Origin: Dipylidium caninum
Taxonomy: Eukaryota; Platyhelminthes; Cestoda; Cyclophyllidea; Dipylidiidae
DNA: 64,000 nt
Assembly (NCBI GenBank): GCA_017562135.1
Contig: QEYB01000180.1
Span: 620,001-684,000, forward strand
Reading direction: 5' to 3'
Shown here one piece after another: positions 36,101 to 48,478 of this stretch (within the stretch, counting starts at the first letter, position 1; every line of letters begins with the position of its first letter). Position numbers and translations under genes: made by a program. The notes beneath the pieces were generated by a model. It had not been told where the DNA came from. It made no database searches and saw only the letters and a list, made by a program, of their open reading frames with translations.

Positions 36101-39100
36101 CTTATGTTTACCCGGGCGCCAAGTTGGTTGAAATGCCCGATGGATCGAGGTTGGTTATTCCTTTTGGTAACTCTACGGAATCGGTCGCACGTCGATTTGC
36201 CATTTCCAAACGTCTAACCATTCCTCAACCAGAAATAAACAATGGAAGGCCCATGATTGTGAGTGGCCTTTAATCCTTTTCGCTACAACTATCTTGTCTT
36301 CTGGTTTTGCACCACATGAACCCTGAAATCATTTCTCTAAATGAACAGATATCACTTCTGGTTACCACAATTTGTTTCAGCCTCATTTATTTACTAAACC
36401 GCTTCATTACCTTCATTCACAACAACTTTTTTTTCCAACAATTGGGATTCTATTGGTGTGGAGGTTTTCTGCATTGTTGGCCAAGGTGCACTCCACTTAT
36501 ATATACTATCATCTCTTACATCCATTGATATTTCATAATGTCTTGCTTTGCCTTATTGATACCTTTCGGGACATATTTCATTTTTTCTTATCTCTTGAAC
36601 TTAGTTTATTTAATCATTCTGAGAAGCTTTATTGAATTACAATGTCTGTGTTATCCCTGTTCATCTTTAACGGAATAGGGAGGTCTTTGCACTGGCCGTC
36701 CCTACCCAACATCAACGATTTCAATATGCTTCACCTCAATAGGTGCATCGTCATTTGGAGGATGGCGATTTTTTGGTGATGAATCGTCAGCCAACCCTTC
36801 ACAAACCATCAATGCAAGCTCATCAGGTGCGAATCATACGTGCTCCAGGGGCCAAAACCTTGCGTCTGCACTACGCCATCTGCAAGGCCTACAACGCCGA
36901 CTTCGACGGTGACGAAATGAACGGACACTTTCCCCAAAACTATCAGGCCAAATCGGAGATGGTGCATTTAGGCATGCTCTTTCGCCTTAACTTTTAGTTT
37001 GGCTTTGCTTTTAACTCGTAGTACTGTCTATCTTTAATTAATGTTACCATTTGTGATCAAACTGTTGTTTTTAAGCGCAATTCATCTGATTTTTTTGCAC
37101 ATCTCAGCTGCTGTTCCTTATCAATACTTGGCCCCAAAAGACGGCTCTCCTCTAGGCGGTCTCATTCAAGACCACGTAATTGCTGCAGTGAAGTTGACTA
37201 TTCGCGATCGGTTTTTCGACGAGGATGACTATCTCGACCTTGTCTACAGTGCCCTCTACGCTTCTGTAGCTCAGAATGGTTGCATCCCCGAAGTCATCCT
37301 TTTGCCTCCTGCTATTCTCAAGCCCAAACGGCAGTGGACTGGGAAACAGGTTAGAACAGCTCAAAGGTTGCGTGATAGATATTCGCCTTTTACCACTCTC
37401 GGGTCTATTCATGATCCCTTGAGAGCCCTCAGTTAAAAATACTTACATTTGGTATAAAGGTGCTCTACATGTGTAGACTGAATTGTTTTTTGATGGGAGT
37501 ATTGTGCGCGTATTACCTGATTATGATTTCATCTTATTCTTCTCCAAGGTGGTATCGACATTATTAATGAACATTGTGCCTATGGGACTACCGCAGCTCA
37601 ACGCGCATCTGGAAGGTAGACGAACGAAGGTGGAGCTATGGGGTGGGGCAACGTTTGAAAATGCGCGCGTTCTCTCTGATGTCGACCTCGTGATCGTAGG
37701 CGGCTACGTTGCATCCGGTCTCCTTGACAAGGCACATGTTGGTTCTGCCTCGGGAGGTTTAGTACACTGTTTCTACGAGGCGTACGGCCCTTACGCTGCC
37801 TCCCAACTTCTTTCGGGCATCTCTCGTATGGCAGACCGGTTTTCTAAAAATTGTCAGCTTTACCATGTCTCTCAGCGACATAATGCTCAGCGAAAAAGCC
37901 GACAATGACAGAACCAGACGTTTCAAGGTTCGTTTCACTCCTAATACTGTTAGATTTTGATGGTAGTCAATGTTGGTAACACTTCAGAATGCGTTGATGC
38001 GTACTTGACACTAGCCCTCTTCAATCATTGTGAGTATCTCTTTTTGAAGAGGCTAACTTAGGCGCCGTAGGCGATTAGGGAATGCTTGCCGCATATCTGT
38101 CTATTGTCCGTATTTCCTAAAGGGAATGCAAACTCTTGGTTTGTGTGCTTTTGCTGACGCCTTCGGTTTAACTGCGGATGAGTTGACGGAAGAAAGCGTG
38201 AAGCGCCTCTACAGACGGGCGCACTTTGCGTCGAAGACGGATGAAGTGTTCGGTAGTAAAATGGCTGCTTTCGACTGTGCCGTAAAGGACAGAATTAAAC
38301 ATTCTCAGGACGCTGTCTGCGAGTAAGTTTTTTTTTATATTAGTTTAAGGCTTTATGGGACTTGAGAATGACATTTAACTTGTCATTACTTGAGCATTCT
38401 TTGCTTCAAATGTCAATTATGTTTTACACACTCCATATCTTTTAAGCGCTGCTATTCCCTCGGGTCTCTATACACCCTTTCCAGCCAATTCACTGCAATT
38501 GATGGTCCACGTTGGCGCCAAGGGCGGCATGGTATGTTTTTTCCGTATTCACTATAAATTAACCTCTATTATTTAAGCATTGAGCGTCGTCTCGTCTACC
38601 TTCTCTTTTTTTGTCCTTGAGGCTGAGCCGACCAATTTTTGTAAATAACACCCTGTTTGGAGGCTTGGGTTCCCGTATTAGTTGAATAGTTTTGTTTAAT
38701 AATTTCTTATGCACATATCTGTCGTAATTCTAGTACGGGTTTGATAATATCTCAAATTTCACTATTCATCCACAAACTCATTTCTTTGTAGGTCAACGCA
38801 CAGCAGATGTCAGTAGCCTTAGGGCAAATAGAGTTGGAGGGCCGTCGCGTACCCCTCATGCTGAGTGGCCGCTCTCTGCCTTCCTTCCCACCATACGACG
38901 TACGCCCACGCGCCGGCGGTATGTGTACCCATCGCTTCCTTACTTCAATGCCACCACAGGAGCTTTTCTTCCACTCCATGGCGGGTCGAGATGGTCTGGT
39001 TGACACTGCCTGCAAGACTTCGCGGTCTGGCTACCTTCAACGCTCTCTTATCAAACACCTTGAGGTCAGCCTTCCTATCAAATAGCATTCCTATTCTTTA

Positions 39101-42100
39101 CTCTCCACTATTTTAAGGCACTTTTATTTTTGCCTTAGGTTTACTTCGCAGTTTTGAACTTGCATTTTTCTCAGATCACTGCTTATCGGTTAACACAGAC
39201 CCAAGTACTCGGTGAATGTCTTCTGTTACCGCATAGTGACACTGAGTGTGATTACTATTTGTCATAACTCACATTTATAATGCGAATGAGCATTGCAAGA
39301 CAGCTAATCTTACGCGTTTTTATCCGAAGGCTTATTTCCTATTTACACTTTCTCATATATTCGTGAGGTGAAAAGCACCTCAACGTTCTCTTCTTCTTCA
39401 TAGAGTTTCGCCCACTTTTTGGGGAAGGTCATTTAAAGTGCAAATGTAGAGATTTGTGGATATGATACTTTCGTTGTTCATCGCGATCGTCAACTCATCG
39501 TTTCCTGTATTTTTAAAATGAGCTTGATTGCATTCTTGTTTTTATTAGTTTATTCTTTAAGCACACCATTTTTTGTAAATTTCCATGAAAATGGCCAGTT
39601 GGGATAGTTATTGGAGCCCTTGAAGGCTTCGCAGTGGGTAAATTGCCTTTGTTTATAGTAGGACATACACTGAAATATATTCACGACTTTGTCTCCTTTT
39701 TAACTTTTAGTTTTTTACCCGTGACCATTCTTATTTGTCGTAATAAGTTTTCCCAATTCCTGTCTCAGAATATGTCACTGTGTGCCGTTAAGGATTGGTT
39801 ATTTTCTTTACAAGGATATTTTACTGAATTTCCCCCTCCGACCTTAAATTTTACTAACTTATACAATCTATACTGATTTAAACTTGTTTTCAAAACTACG
39901 GGATAGTACTGCTGATGCCTTCGGCTCTCATTTAAGCTTTAATAAAAATGCACTTGGCAACTCACCTTTCACTCTTGTTGTTCTTGAACGGGTCCCACTT
40001 GAACAACAGATCTAGTAGGTAAGTCTTTTCGTAAGCCCGACCTGTCAGTTCTAGTTTTTCGCACGTATGGCTCTTGATTTAGTGAATTTATGACCTCATT
40101 GATAGGATCGTAAGTTATCCAAGAATTTTAACTGTTATGTTTTAATGCTTCGGTTATTTGTAAAAGGACCTTTCTGTACAATACGATGGAACTGTTCGCG
40201 ACTCCAGTGGCTCTGTGATTCAATTTCGTTATGGCGATGACGGCCTTGATGTTAGTCACTCAGCTTTCTTGAAACCAGAGGGTTTTCATTTTTTCGCGGA
40301 AAATGCGGAACTGTTGGCCGAACGTTGGCATTGCCCCTCGGACCCTGAGCTTTACCGCAGATTGACTCAGCAGAATTCACTTGCTCCCGAACTCGCACAG
40401 AAGGTCGACGAAGTGGCCATCAAGCGACTCAACGTGAGTTGACTTTAACACACTGGCACTCGTTGCGAGTATGCGCGTAATTTTTTTTATCACCTAGATT
40501 ATTGTCTTGTCTTTTACTCTGCGTTCACTTATTTCTTACTAATCTAAGATTTGTGTATTTCAGATGCAAGTAACAAGAGTTTGTTTTGAGAAATACGCGT
40601 TGTTAGTTTCTTAACATGGTCTACACCTTAGTAGCAATATGGAATCTCGGGAGTGGAACTCCCCAAAAAGTTGTTCGCGCGAGATTAGGGGGAGGGTGCC
40701 TTAGTCACCGGTTCTCACAGCATTAGTTATCGCGAAAAAACACTTGATTGTTTACGGTATTCCATAGGATTCAGTAAATTTAGTAGCGCAGTGAAGATGG
40801 TTTTATGGCGCAAAACCTTTTCTTGACAATTTTCTGTGGATGGGGCCATATGGAATTTTGTCCACCCTCCAGATTGTTCGTTCCCTTTTCCGACCTGTGA
40901 CCCGGTAGATGTGCAATATAAGCACATAACGGGTAACTCGTTACCACTTAGTGCAGCCCTAAATTTCCGTATTTTACATCATCCTAGATCCTAAAGGCAT
41001 CGCTTAGCACCAGAAAGTTAAGCCACTTGAGGAAGCGCAGAATTCGTGCCCAGCAAAAAGTCTCAGAAGTCGCATCTACAGCCACTCCTGAACCACCATG
41101 TACTTTGGCCGAAGACTTGAGAACTATTGTCACGGCAAAGATCACGCAAGGACAGGCTAGTCAACTGCATATTTTAAATATGGTTTCATGTGTATGCGGT
41201 TATATTTACTTAATCTTGGTTTTAAGCGGGGTCACAAGTCACTGTGTGGCCGTTGATCCTGTCAAAATTGCTTATATTGACTTACTCCGATAAGTCTACA
41301 AGGAGAGCCTAATTTACTTTGAGCGGCAAATGTAGCATCTGGAACGCGATATGGTTTATTCATTTTCTCACTTTTTACTTTTAAAACTTCCACAATCGCC
41401 CTTCCCTCAGGTCGTACCTGGAGAGCCGGTGGGTCTGTTGGCAGCCCAGTCGGTGGGTGAGCCCTCGACCCAGATGACGTTGAACACTTTCCATTTCGCT
41501 GGTCGCGGCGAAATGAACGTCACCCTCGGCATTCCTCGTCTTCGGGAGGTGCTGATGGCTGGTTCTGCCGTCATTGCCACGCCCTGCATGGAGGTTCCCA
41601 TCTTGTGCACTCCCGAGGCCAAGTCTATGGCTGAGTACATTGCTCGTGAGATGTACAGGCTACGACTGACCGAGGTGGGTCGTAGTCCCCTATCTGCTGG
41701 CATCCTTCCCCTCGAATTGGCATTTAAATTCACGTTAAAAGCCGGTTAAACCGAACCTCGTCCTGCTATTGGTAACTACCCTAACTGAGTGAATTCTTTC
41801 ATCATTGTAAGATTCGATCATTATCTTACTATCATCGTCCATGGGTGCTTCTTGCAGTGACACAGTATTCACCTAGCTGTTTGTATCAACTCTCGGGCGT
41901 AACTTCAGGAACTGCACATTCGCCACTTTTCTTGAGCACCTCATTTACGGCGTTATTGTCAGCTGGAAGTTTTTTCACTGGCATTCAACTTCTGTATGAA
42001 CGACCCCACTTAAATCTTCCAAATTGCGTTGAAACTTTGCTACTAGTAAGAATTGACTTGTCATTCATTGTCTGTTTTTTGTGTTGTGTCCCTAGGCCTA

Positions 42101-45100
42101 AAAACTGGTTATTGAAAGGCACGGGGGTTGACATTGCTGTTTTTAGTTTTCCAATCTAAAACGAATTACCCTACTTTTTTATACGGCGGTTCTAAACACA
42201 TGTCATTGTGTTAAGAAAGTACTATACTGTTTTAATTAACCCCCTTCTGTGAATTGAAGTGTCGGGATTAACGACACCACTGTTTGTGATCATTGGGGCA
42301 TAAAACAGATTTGTGTTTTAATATTGCAACCCTTCAGTTTTGCTGCTCTACTTTCGTTTGCAGGTTATCAAATTGCCCTTAAGTGTAGAAGTAGACTACT
42401 CCTCGGACTCATGTTCACTCACCTTCAACCTTCTCCCTCCCTCGACATATCAGTCGCGCACTAACGTCGGTCCTCGTCGCATCATCCATTTTTTTGAGCG
42501 CGTACTCTTCGTCGATTTAAGTAAACGCCTCGCTCAAGAGCTCAAAGACCAAGGCAAATCCAAGTGGGTAGAACTCACTGGCTGGGTGCTTAGTGGGTGT
42601 TGCTTTCTGTCACTTCTATTGTACATAATCTTTTTGGACTGACTCATGAAGTTAATTTCACATAAGTGGTTTTGTTGACATCAAGATGCGCCGATGTGTA
42701 TTTCTCGTCTTTTAAGCTTAACATGTAATAAAATAGTGCTCGTTACAGTGTTGCTACTTGTTCGTTCTGGCTACATCTTTACATTGGTTCTTAGCACTGC
42801 TTTGTCGGTAATTTCAACCCCTTTCTAGTATTTCTATTACACTGAGAGCTTCGCGGCCCAATGAAACGGCTAAAGACCACCATCTGTTTGGGATAAGGTT
42901 CTCTACATCGTTATAGAGTCATTTTATTTACTTGGAGTCTTTCCCATACCCTCTCTCAAGTGTTCGGCCTTGAGAAGCCTGAATATATATCATCATGTCA
43001 GCTAGTATTTTATTTGTCTTTGCACTTGATTAATTATGCCTTTACACATATCCACACCTTCGAAAATCACATTGAAGCGATGAGAATGTCATTAGTCGTT
43101 CTGATGTAGCTTGTGTCGTTCGTTCATAAGTTTTTCAAATGTGGATTTATTTTTATGCTGTCAACAGTGAGTAGAATTTGACTTCGCATGTATTTTCCCA
43201 GTGAAATCATCACGCATAATCTCAAGGCGTTGGCTCGTCAGCAGCAACATCAGCAGCAAGAGGAGGACATTAATAACGATGAAGACGAGGTATTTGACAC
43301 ACATCCGACCAGAAGCCGCAACGAATGGGGCGATGAAGACGGCGCTGAGGTTAGTTAATCTACGCTTTTGAGTGATATCTGGTATCACAAGTACTCATAC
43401 CAAGTCCTTTTTCTCGTATCACAATCTCTACGTCTTAAACACCTTTCTTTCGGGGTTGGCACTCGCAATAAGGCACTGTCGTATTTTAATCGAATCTCTT
43501 GGCAAACCTCGAAACAGGAGTTAAAACTGATCCCGTTTGCTATGGTCTCTTTTGATCACGGACGGCGTATACATGAACTTTTGTGGGGATTTATTTTGCA
43601 TCACTATGTCCTACCTGTGGAATCGAGAGTATTTATTTGTCTGTTTTGGCGATCGGGATATCGTATGTCCACATTTCCTCTGAATACACCGTTCTTATCG
43701 TTCGATTGCAACTTTTTGGATACTAGAGGTCGTCCAATTTTTATCTTCACTCAACATAACCTACTCCTGAATTAATCTACTACCTCTCTCTTCCTGAAGG
43801 CTGTGCGTAGACGCCGACTTGAGATTGAGAACGAGATTGATGCTGACGGTGCCTTGGGGGGTGGCGACACCGAGGCAGTTGATGAAGACGACGACGAGGT
43901 GGCGGAACTTCGTGAAATCGGTGTTGATCCAGAGGCAATTGTAGCCTTAGCCGAGGATAAAGAGGCCGCTGGTGAGGATGAAGACGACGAGGGTGTGGAC
44001 CCCGCTGAATCCTCTGCGGATGCAAACTTGTTAGGTAAGGGAGCTACTGCCCCCGCCTCCAAACGGGATTCTGAGGCTGGAGGTACCGAGGTTGTCGATC
44101 TGTACCGCGGTGAAGAGGACGACGAGGAACAGGGAGATGAACTCGTGCTCGATAGGGACGCGGTTGAGGTGACTCAAAGTTCCACCAAATTCGTAGACCC
44201 AAGTCGAGTTAATGTGAGTTGAGAACCAGTTTCCGCTCACTTTTCTTATTAGATGCTACAAGACTAGTTAAACACTTCGATTCAGGATGTTTTTCTCTTC
44301 TCATCTTGTTTCTCTTTTAGTTCGTTAAGAGTCTACATCATCGTTTCACCGACTATGCTTACGACACGAGTGCAACACCATCATGGCTGAGATTGACCAT
44401 ATCTGTAAGTTCGATCTTCCCGTATATTTTATTTACCCTGTTTTCGCATATGCACCTATTCTGCCCCGTGCCATTTTCCCCATTTATTGGCAGAGTTCAG
44501 TATTTTTCATAGGCCTTGTTTTGAGTTGAAGCATGGCGAATAGAATTAACATTACTCCTCACTGTTCCAACTCTTCACTACGTGGCGAGCGAATTTAGTG
44601 AAAACCTATCGTTCTTAAGTTAGCGTCCGCTTCTAGCGAATCTAAACGAATCATGACACCGAATAGGACTGTTCCAAGTCTTTTCACCTGCACAGATGTT
44701 CGATCCGAAAGACGGTCGCATCTCGATTGATCTACGCACCTTGGTGCAGCGTATTATCGCGAGGAGTGTGGTCTCTTCTGTCCCAAACATTCAAAAGGCT
44801 TTTGTCGATAAAACTGACCCAAAGCGGTGGATTCTCCGTGTTGAGGGCGTAAACATTAAGGTGAGTCGTTTACTACTTCTCACTTATCCTCTCCCAAGGG
44901 TCACCAGCGTGTATTTTACTCCGGGTCCTTAGCCAGACCTTACTCTTGTTTTTCCATCAAAACCCCTGTTACTCGGTGTGTTTATGCCGATCTTTAAATT
45001 TGCGTGCCTTTATACTAATCCCCGTTTTATGCCGTCTTATACAATAGGTATTCGTGTTAACTGAAGCCTGCCATGCAAGTAGAATGCGTTTTTACTTGGT

Positions 45101-46234
45101 TACTATGATTGGCAGTGCCGAGTGGCCTTTACAATCCGTGGTTATCGTGCGAGGGATCATTTTCTCTGATTTCCACTTAGGTGCTCTACCGCTACAATGA
45201 TGTTTTTGACCTGACTCGACTCTACACAAATCACGTCCCCGTGATGCAGGAGCATTTTGGCATTGAAGCGGCCCGTGCTTCTCTGCAGCGTGAAATCTCC
45301 AGTGTTTTCGGCCATTACGGCATATACGTGAATCCACGTCACCTTGGCCTGGTGGCGGACTATCTTACCAAGACAGGCGTCTATCGGGCCTTCAATCGTC
45401 GCACCATGGACTTCCACCCCTCTCCCATGCAACGGGTCACTTTCGAAACCGCAACCAGTGCGCTAAGATACGTCATTCAGGAGAGTATGTTTCCATCATT
45501 TATGAGCCACCCTTAAACTCAGCGCCTCAAAGCTCAAGGGGTGTTAATAGTGACGCTCTCAGACGCGCCTATAACGCAGTCATGCATCTGGACTACGTGT
45601 TTGGGGTACCCTACTGAAACGAAATGTAGCTTATAAGCCGACTTGTTGATTTTAGCGTCGTGTTCCGCGTTTTTTCGCCGTCATGCGGTTCTGCAAACCG
45701 ATGGCAGCAAATCACTAAACTTTTCAGCGCCTTTGGGAACACTCTTATATGAAAGATATTAGCGTTTTCGCGGTCGACGCTGGAAACAGTAACGGTAAAC
45801 GCAGCTGCCATCGCACCCGTTCTGGCGGTGAACGCTATCACTTATGCATGCAGTGTGTATGAGGAGTGCTGATTGTTGTAGATCTCGACAACAGTGGTGG
45901 GCATTTAGGGGAAGCGTGTGCTATTTAATAAAGAGCGTTGTCGCAAGGTCTGGAAATGCGTTAAGAGGCCGTTTGTCAACTATCTTTCACAGTCTATTTC
46001 TCTCGCTCCTTTTTTTTTCTATTTTTGAGGTATTTAACAGTCTTGAGCAATTGTACAGCTTTAGCCCTTCTCTACCGACTCGACGACATAAACCGCACGA
46101 AACAACCGTTGACCTTTTTTATTGTAGGCGTGGTTGAAAGCACTATTTCGCCGTCTGGTAGTCTTGTTCCTGGCCAACTTACGCGAGGTTACGGGACAAC
46201 CTGCTTCGACCTATTATCCCGTTTGTCATTCTAA
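33114..46234 (+). CDS. POLR1A: RNA polymerase I largest subunit
   Basis: Catalytic subunit that makes pre-rRNA in the nucleolus; about 1766 residues. Exons: 33114-33398, 33428-33779, 33884-34104, 34292-34449, 34513-34776, 35178-35414, 36004-36258, 36743-36971, 37108-37349, 37549-37927, 38123-38322, 38447-38531, 38792-39064, 40167-40433, 40988-41155, 41411-41674, 42364-42563, 43202-43349, 43800-44213, 44321-44404, 44696-44860, 45181-45484, 46128-46234. Motifs in order: clamp zinc [23 protein letters not shown] and CRNC of the second zinc site; [28 protein letters not shown]; metal-binding [10 protein letters not shown]; bridge-helix region [20 protein letters not shown]; trigger-loop region [19 protein letters not shown]; acidic exon at 43.8 kb; C-terminal [16 protein letters not shown] and a final [25 protein letters not shown] and VYNPLLF mark Pol I rather than II or III. 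Two frame breaks (near 33513 and 37858) cancel in total length. Introns 36972-37107 and 41156-41410 need GC donors. The jaw segment between 40433 and 40988 is shorter than in vertebrates. Confidence 0.95.
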
Positions 46235-48344
46235 CTGAGCCCAACATCTGTAACTAACTCGAATGTGCAAAGTGAGAATTTTGATTGAATTACCTACGGC
46301 ACTTTTGACCCTTTAAGTTCGGGCCCTGTGGGTTATGTAATGAGATTGACGAAATTTCACGTGAGCCTACGAGTTGTCAACGCGGAGAACTGTACGTCTG
46401 AAGCACTTGCACTGCACGGTACCATAGCAAGTGTCCAACCACTACGTAGAGTTGCTGGCGAAATGCCGCTGTCTGGCGCGTGGCCCTAGAAACTAGTAGG
46501 TAGCTGGAGCAGCCCCGAGAGGTGATTTTGCGACTATTTGGCGCCTTTTGGAGGAAATTAGTCCGAGGCTTAACTGCCTTTTATTGCGATCGCACGTTTC
46601 GCACTCGTCTGCCCACCTTCGCAAGCCGAGATTATCAGGCTCGGCTGTGGGTGCTCGATTTCAGCGCTTTTGACGAGGGAGACGAGTTGGATGAGCGCAT
46701 CGGGGTGGCAGGACGGCCTCTGTTGTGATTCTTGTCTTCGATGGTACGTGGGAAGGCACCTTCTGGGGTTTACCTGCCTCACTTCGCGCTGTTGGGAGCA
46801 CCAGCTTTTACCGTTCCTCAGCGCTTGATTAACCCAAATTGTCGGTCGACGCATTTGTCAAGCCCACCAGCGGCACTACATCAGCATTCCCCGGGGCAGA
46901 TAGGAGATTAAATATTAATTTCGCGATGCGCGGAGACATTTTTGATCTGTAAGGCGTGTACGAACGCGCCAGGCAACATGGTCCTTCGTCCACTCCCTCA
47001 CAAAAAGTGTTTTGTGTAGAGGGAGATTAAGCGTAAGTCTGCGCACCGGAACTGTGGTGGCCTGCTAACCAGCTGCACTTGGTGAATGAGCGAAAACCGA
47101 AAGATCGAGTCAACCAGTGGACAGCCGAAACGGTGTTTGCGGTTTTCAGCCGACGGCGATGCTAAAGTATATCTTCCCGCTGGAGCGCACCCCATTTGGC
47201 ATCAAACGACTCCCGCCCTTTGTGACGATTGTGCATGCACGAAGTTTCATGCGAGGAGCCTTGTTCGGTCTGTGATTCACATTGTCGGAGCAGTGAATTG
47301 TCGAAGGCAATCGAGTGCAACTGGCTAAGAGGGACGTTTCGACTGCGAGGGGGCTGCTTGGATTGGCCAATAATGCATTTTACTGGTTAAAAATCTTCCT
47401 GTATCCAACTCACAAGCCCTTCCGATCTCGAGACTAAGAAGCAATCGTAACCTCATGCCCGTCACTGGACAGTCAAACTCACTAAATTTCTCAAATTTTT
47501 GTTCCTGCCGCTTGAAGGTTGCATATTAGACGCATCAGTAAAATGAGGCCTCCCCAGCCGAAGCCAAATCAACTTGCACTATTTCGAAAAGATTCTACTT
47601 GTTACGCGCCATTGTAGGTAGTTATTTTGCTTCCTCTTATGAAATAACAACGGGCACGTACGTGCACGGCTCGGCGAAGTCCAGGCAAATTATTGATGTC
47701 AAATCAAATGAGGCGACAGACGCCAACATGGTTCGATCTCTTTTTTCATTGCTTCCCATTATCTGCCTCAACAGCAGCATTGGGAGGTTAGACAATGACT
47801 GCATCTTAATATAATTCATGAACCCTATTTTCGCAATAACTCCCCCTCCCCCTCCCCCACCAAAGCAACAATGGCGTCCGATTTACTCGACGTAATCATT
47901 CGTGTTGCTCGAGCCCTCGCCGCCTCAACGTGAAGCAGTCCGACTCCACTCGTTTTTTAATCGAGCACTCAGATGCCGACTAGCACGTTTGTACTTTTCA
48001 GTTGTATCAAGATCTCCATAGGAAACATCAAAACCCTAATGACTGCACCTTCCATGTCTCTCTCGGATACCTTTTACGGTGGGATAACGATAGTGTCGTA
48101 AGTACGTTTTAGTCTATTCGTAAGGATGTTGCTCCCTTTCACAATGCCTTTAACAAACAAAAGCCTCTCGGATACATACGGTCAACAACTCTCGGCCTAC
48201 GGCCCCAGCGAAAGTTCGCCGGAAATTCCCCGTGCTACAAAACACTTCAAATGACTTGAATGTTGCCTAACAAAACCACGAAGGCCACCAAAAACTATTG
48301 GATTAATAATCCTGCTACCATCTTTTCGACATCAGTGTGGGTGT
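46235..48344. other. intergenic, no gene supported
   Basis: Between POLR1A and the PDI gene I recognise no protein. A C-rich run, three C5 blocks separated by single T, lies at 47842-47858. Short frames on both strands near 46.5-47.4 kb lack motifs. Confidence 0.45.
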
Positions 48345-48350
48345 TTTATT
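48345..48350 (-). terminator. polyadenylation signal AATAAA for the PDI gene
   Basis: TTTATT on the + strand, about 130 nt beyond the PDI stop at 48479. Plausible by sense and distance. Confidence 0.4.
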
Positions 48351-48478
48351 ACTGCTTATTCACACACAGAAAACTCGGATCCCCATTGGCGGGAAACCTC
48401 CCAGAAAAAGGTATTATTTACTTCCAACATCCGAAATTCAATACAAACCAACCACTTAATCACAAATTAACTGGTTGC

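Noticed and set aside
43772..44062. Ser/Pro-rich minus frame
   Set aside because: Antisense of the acidic POLR1A exon.
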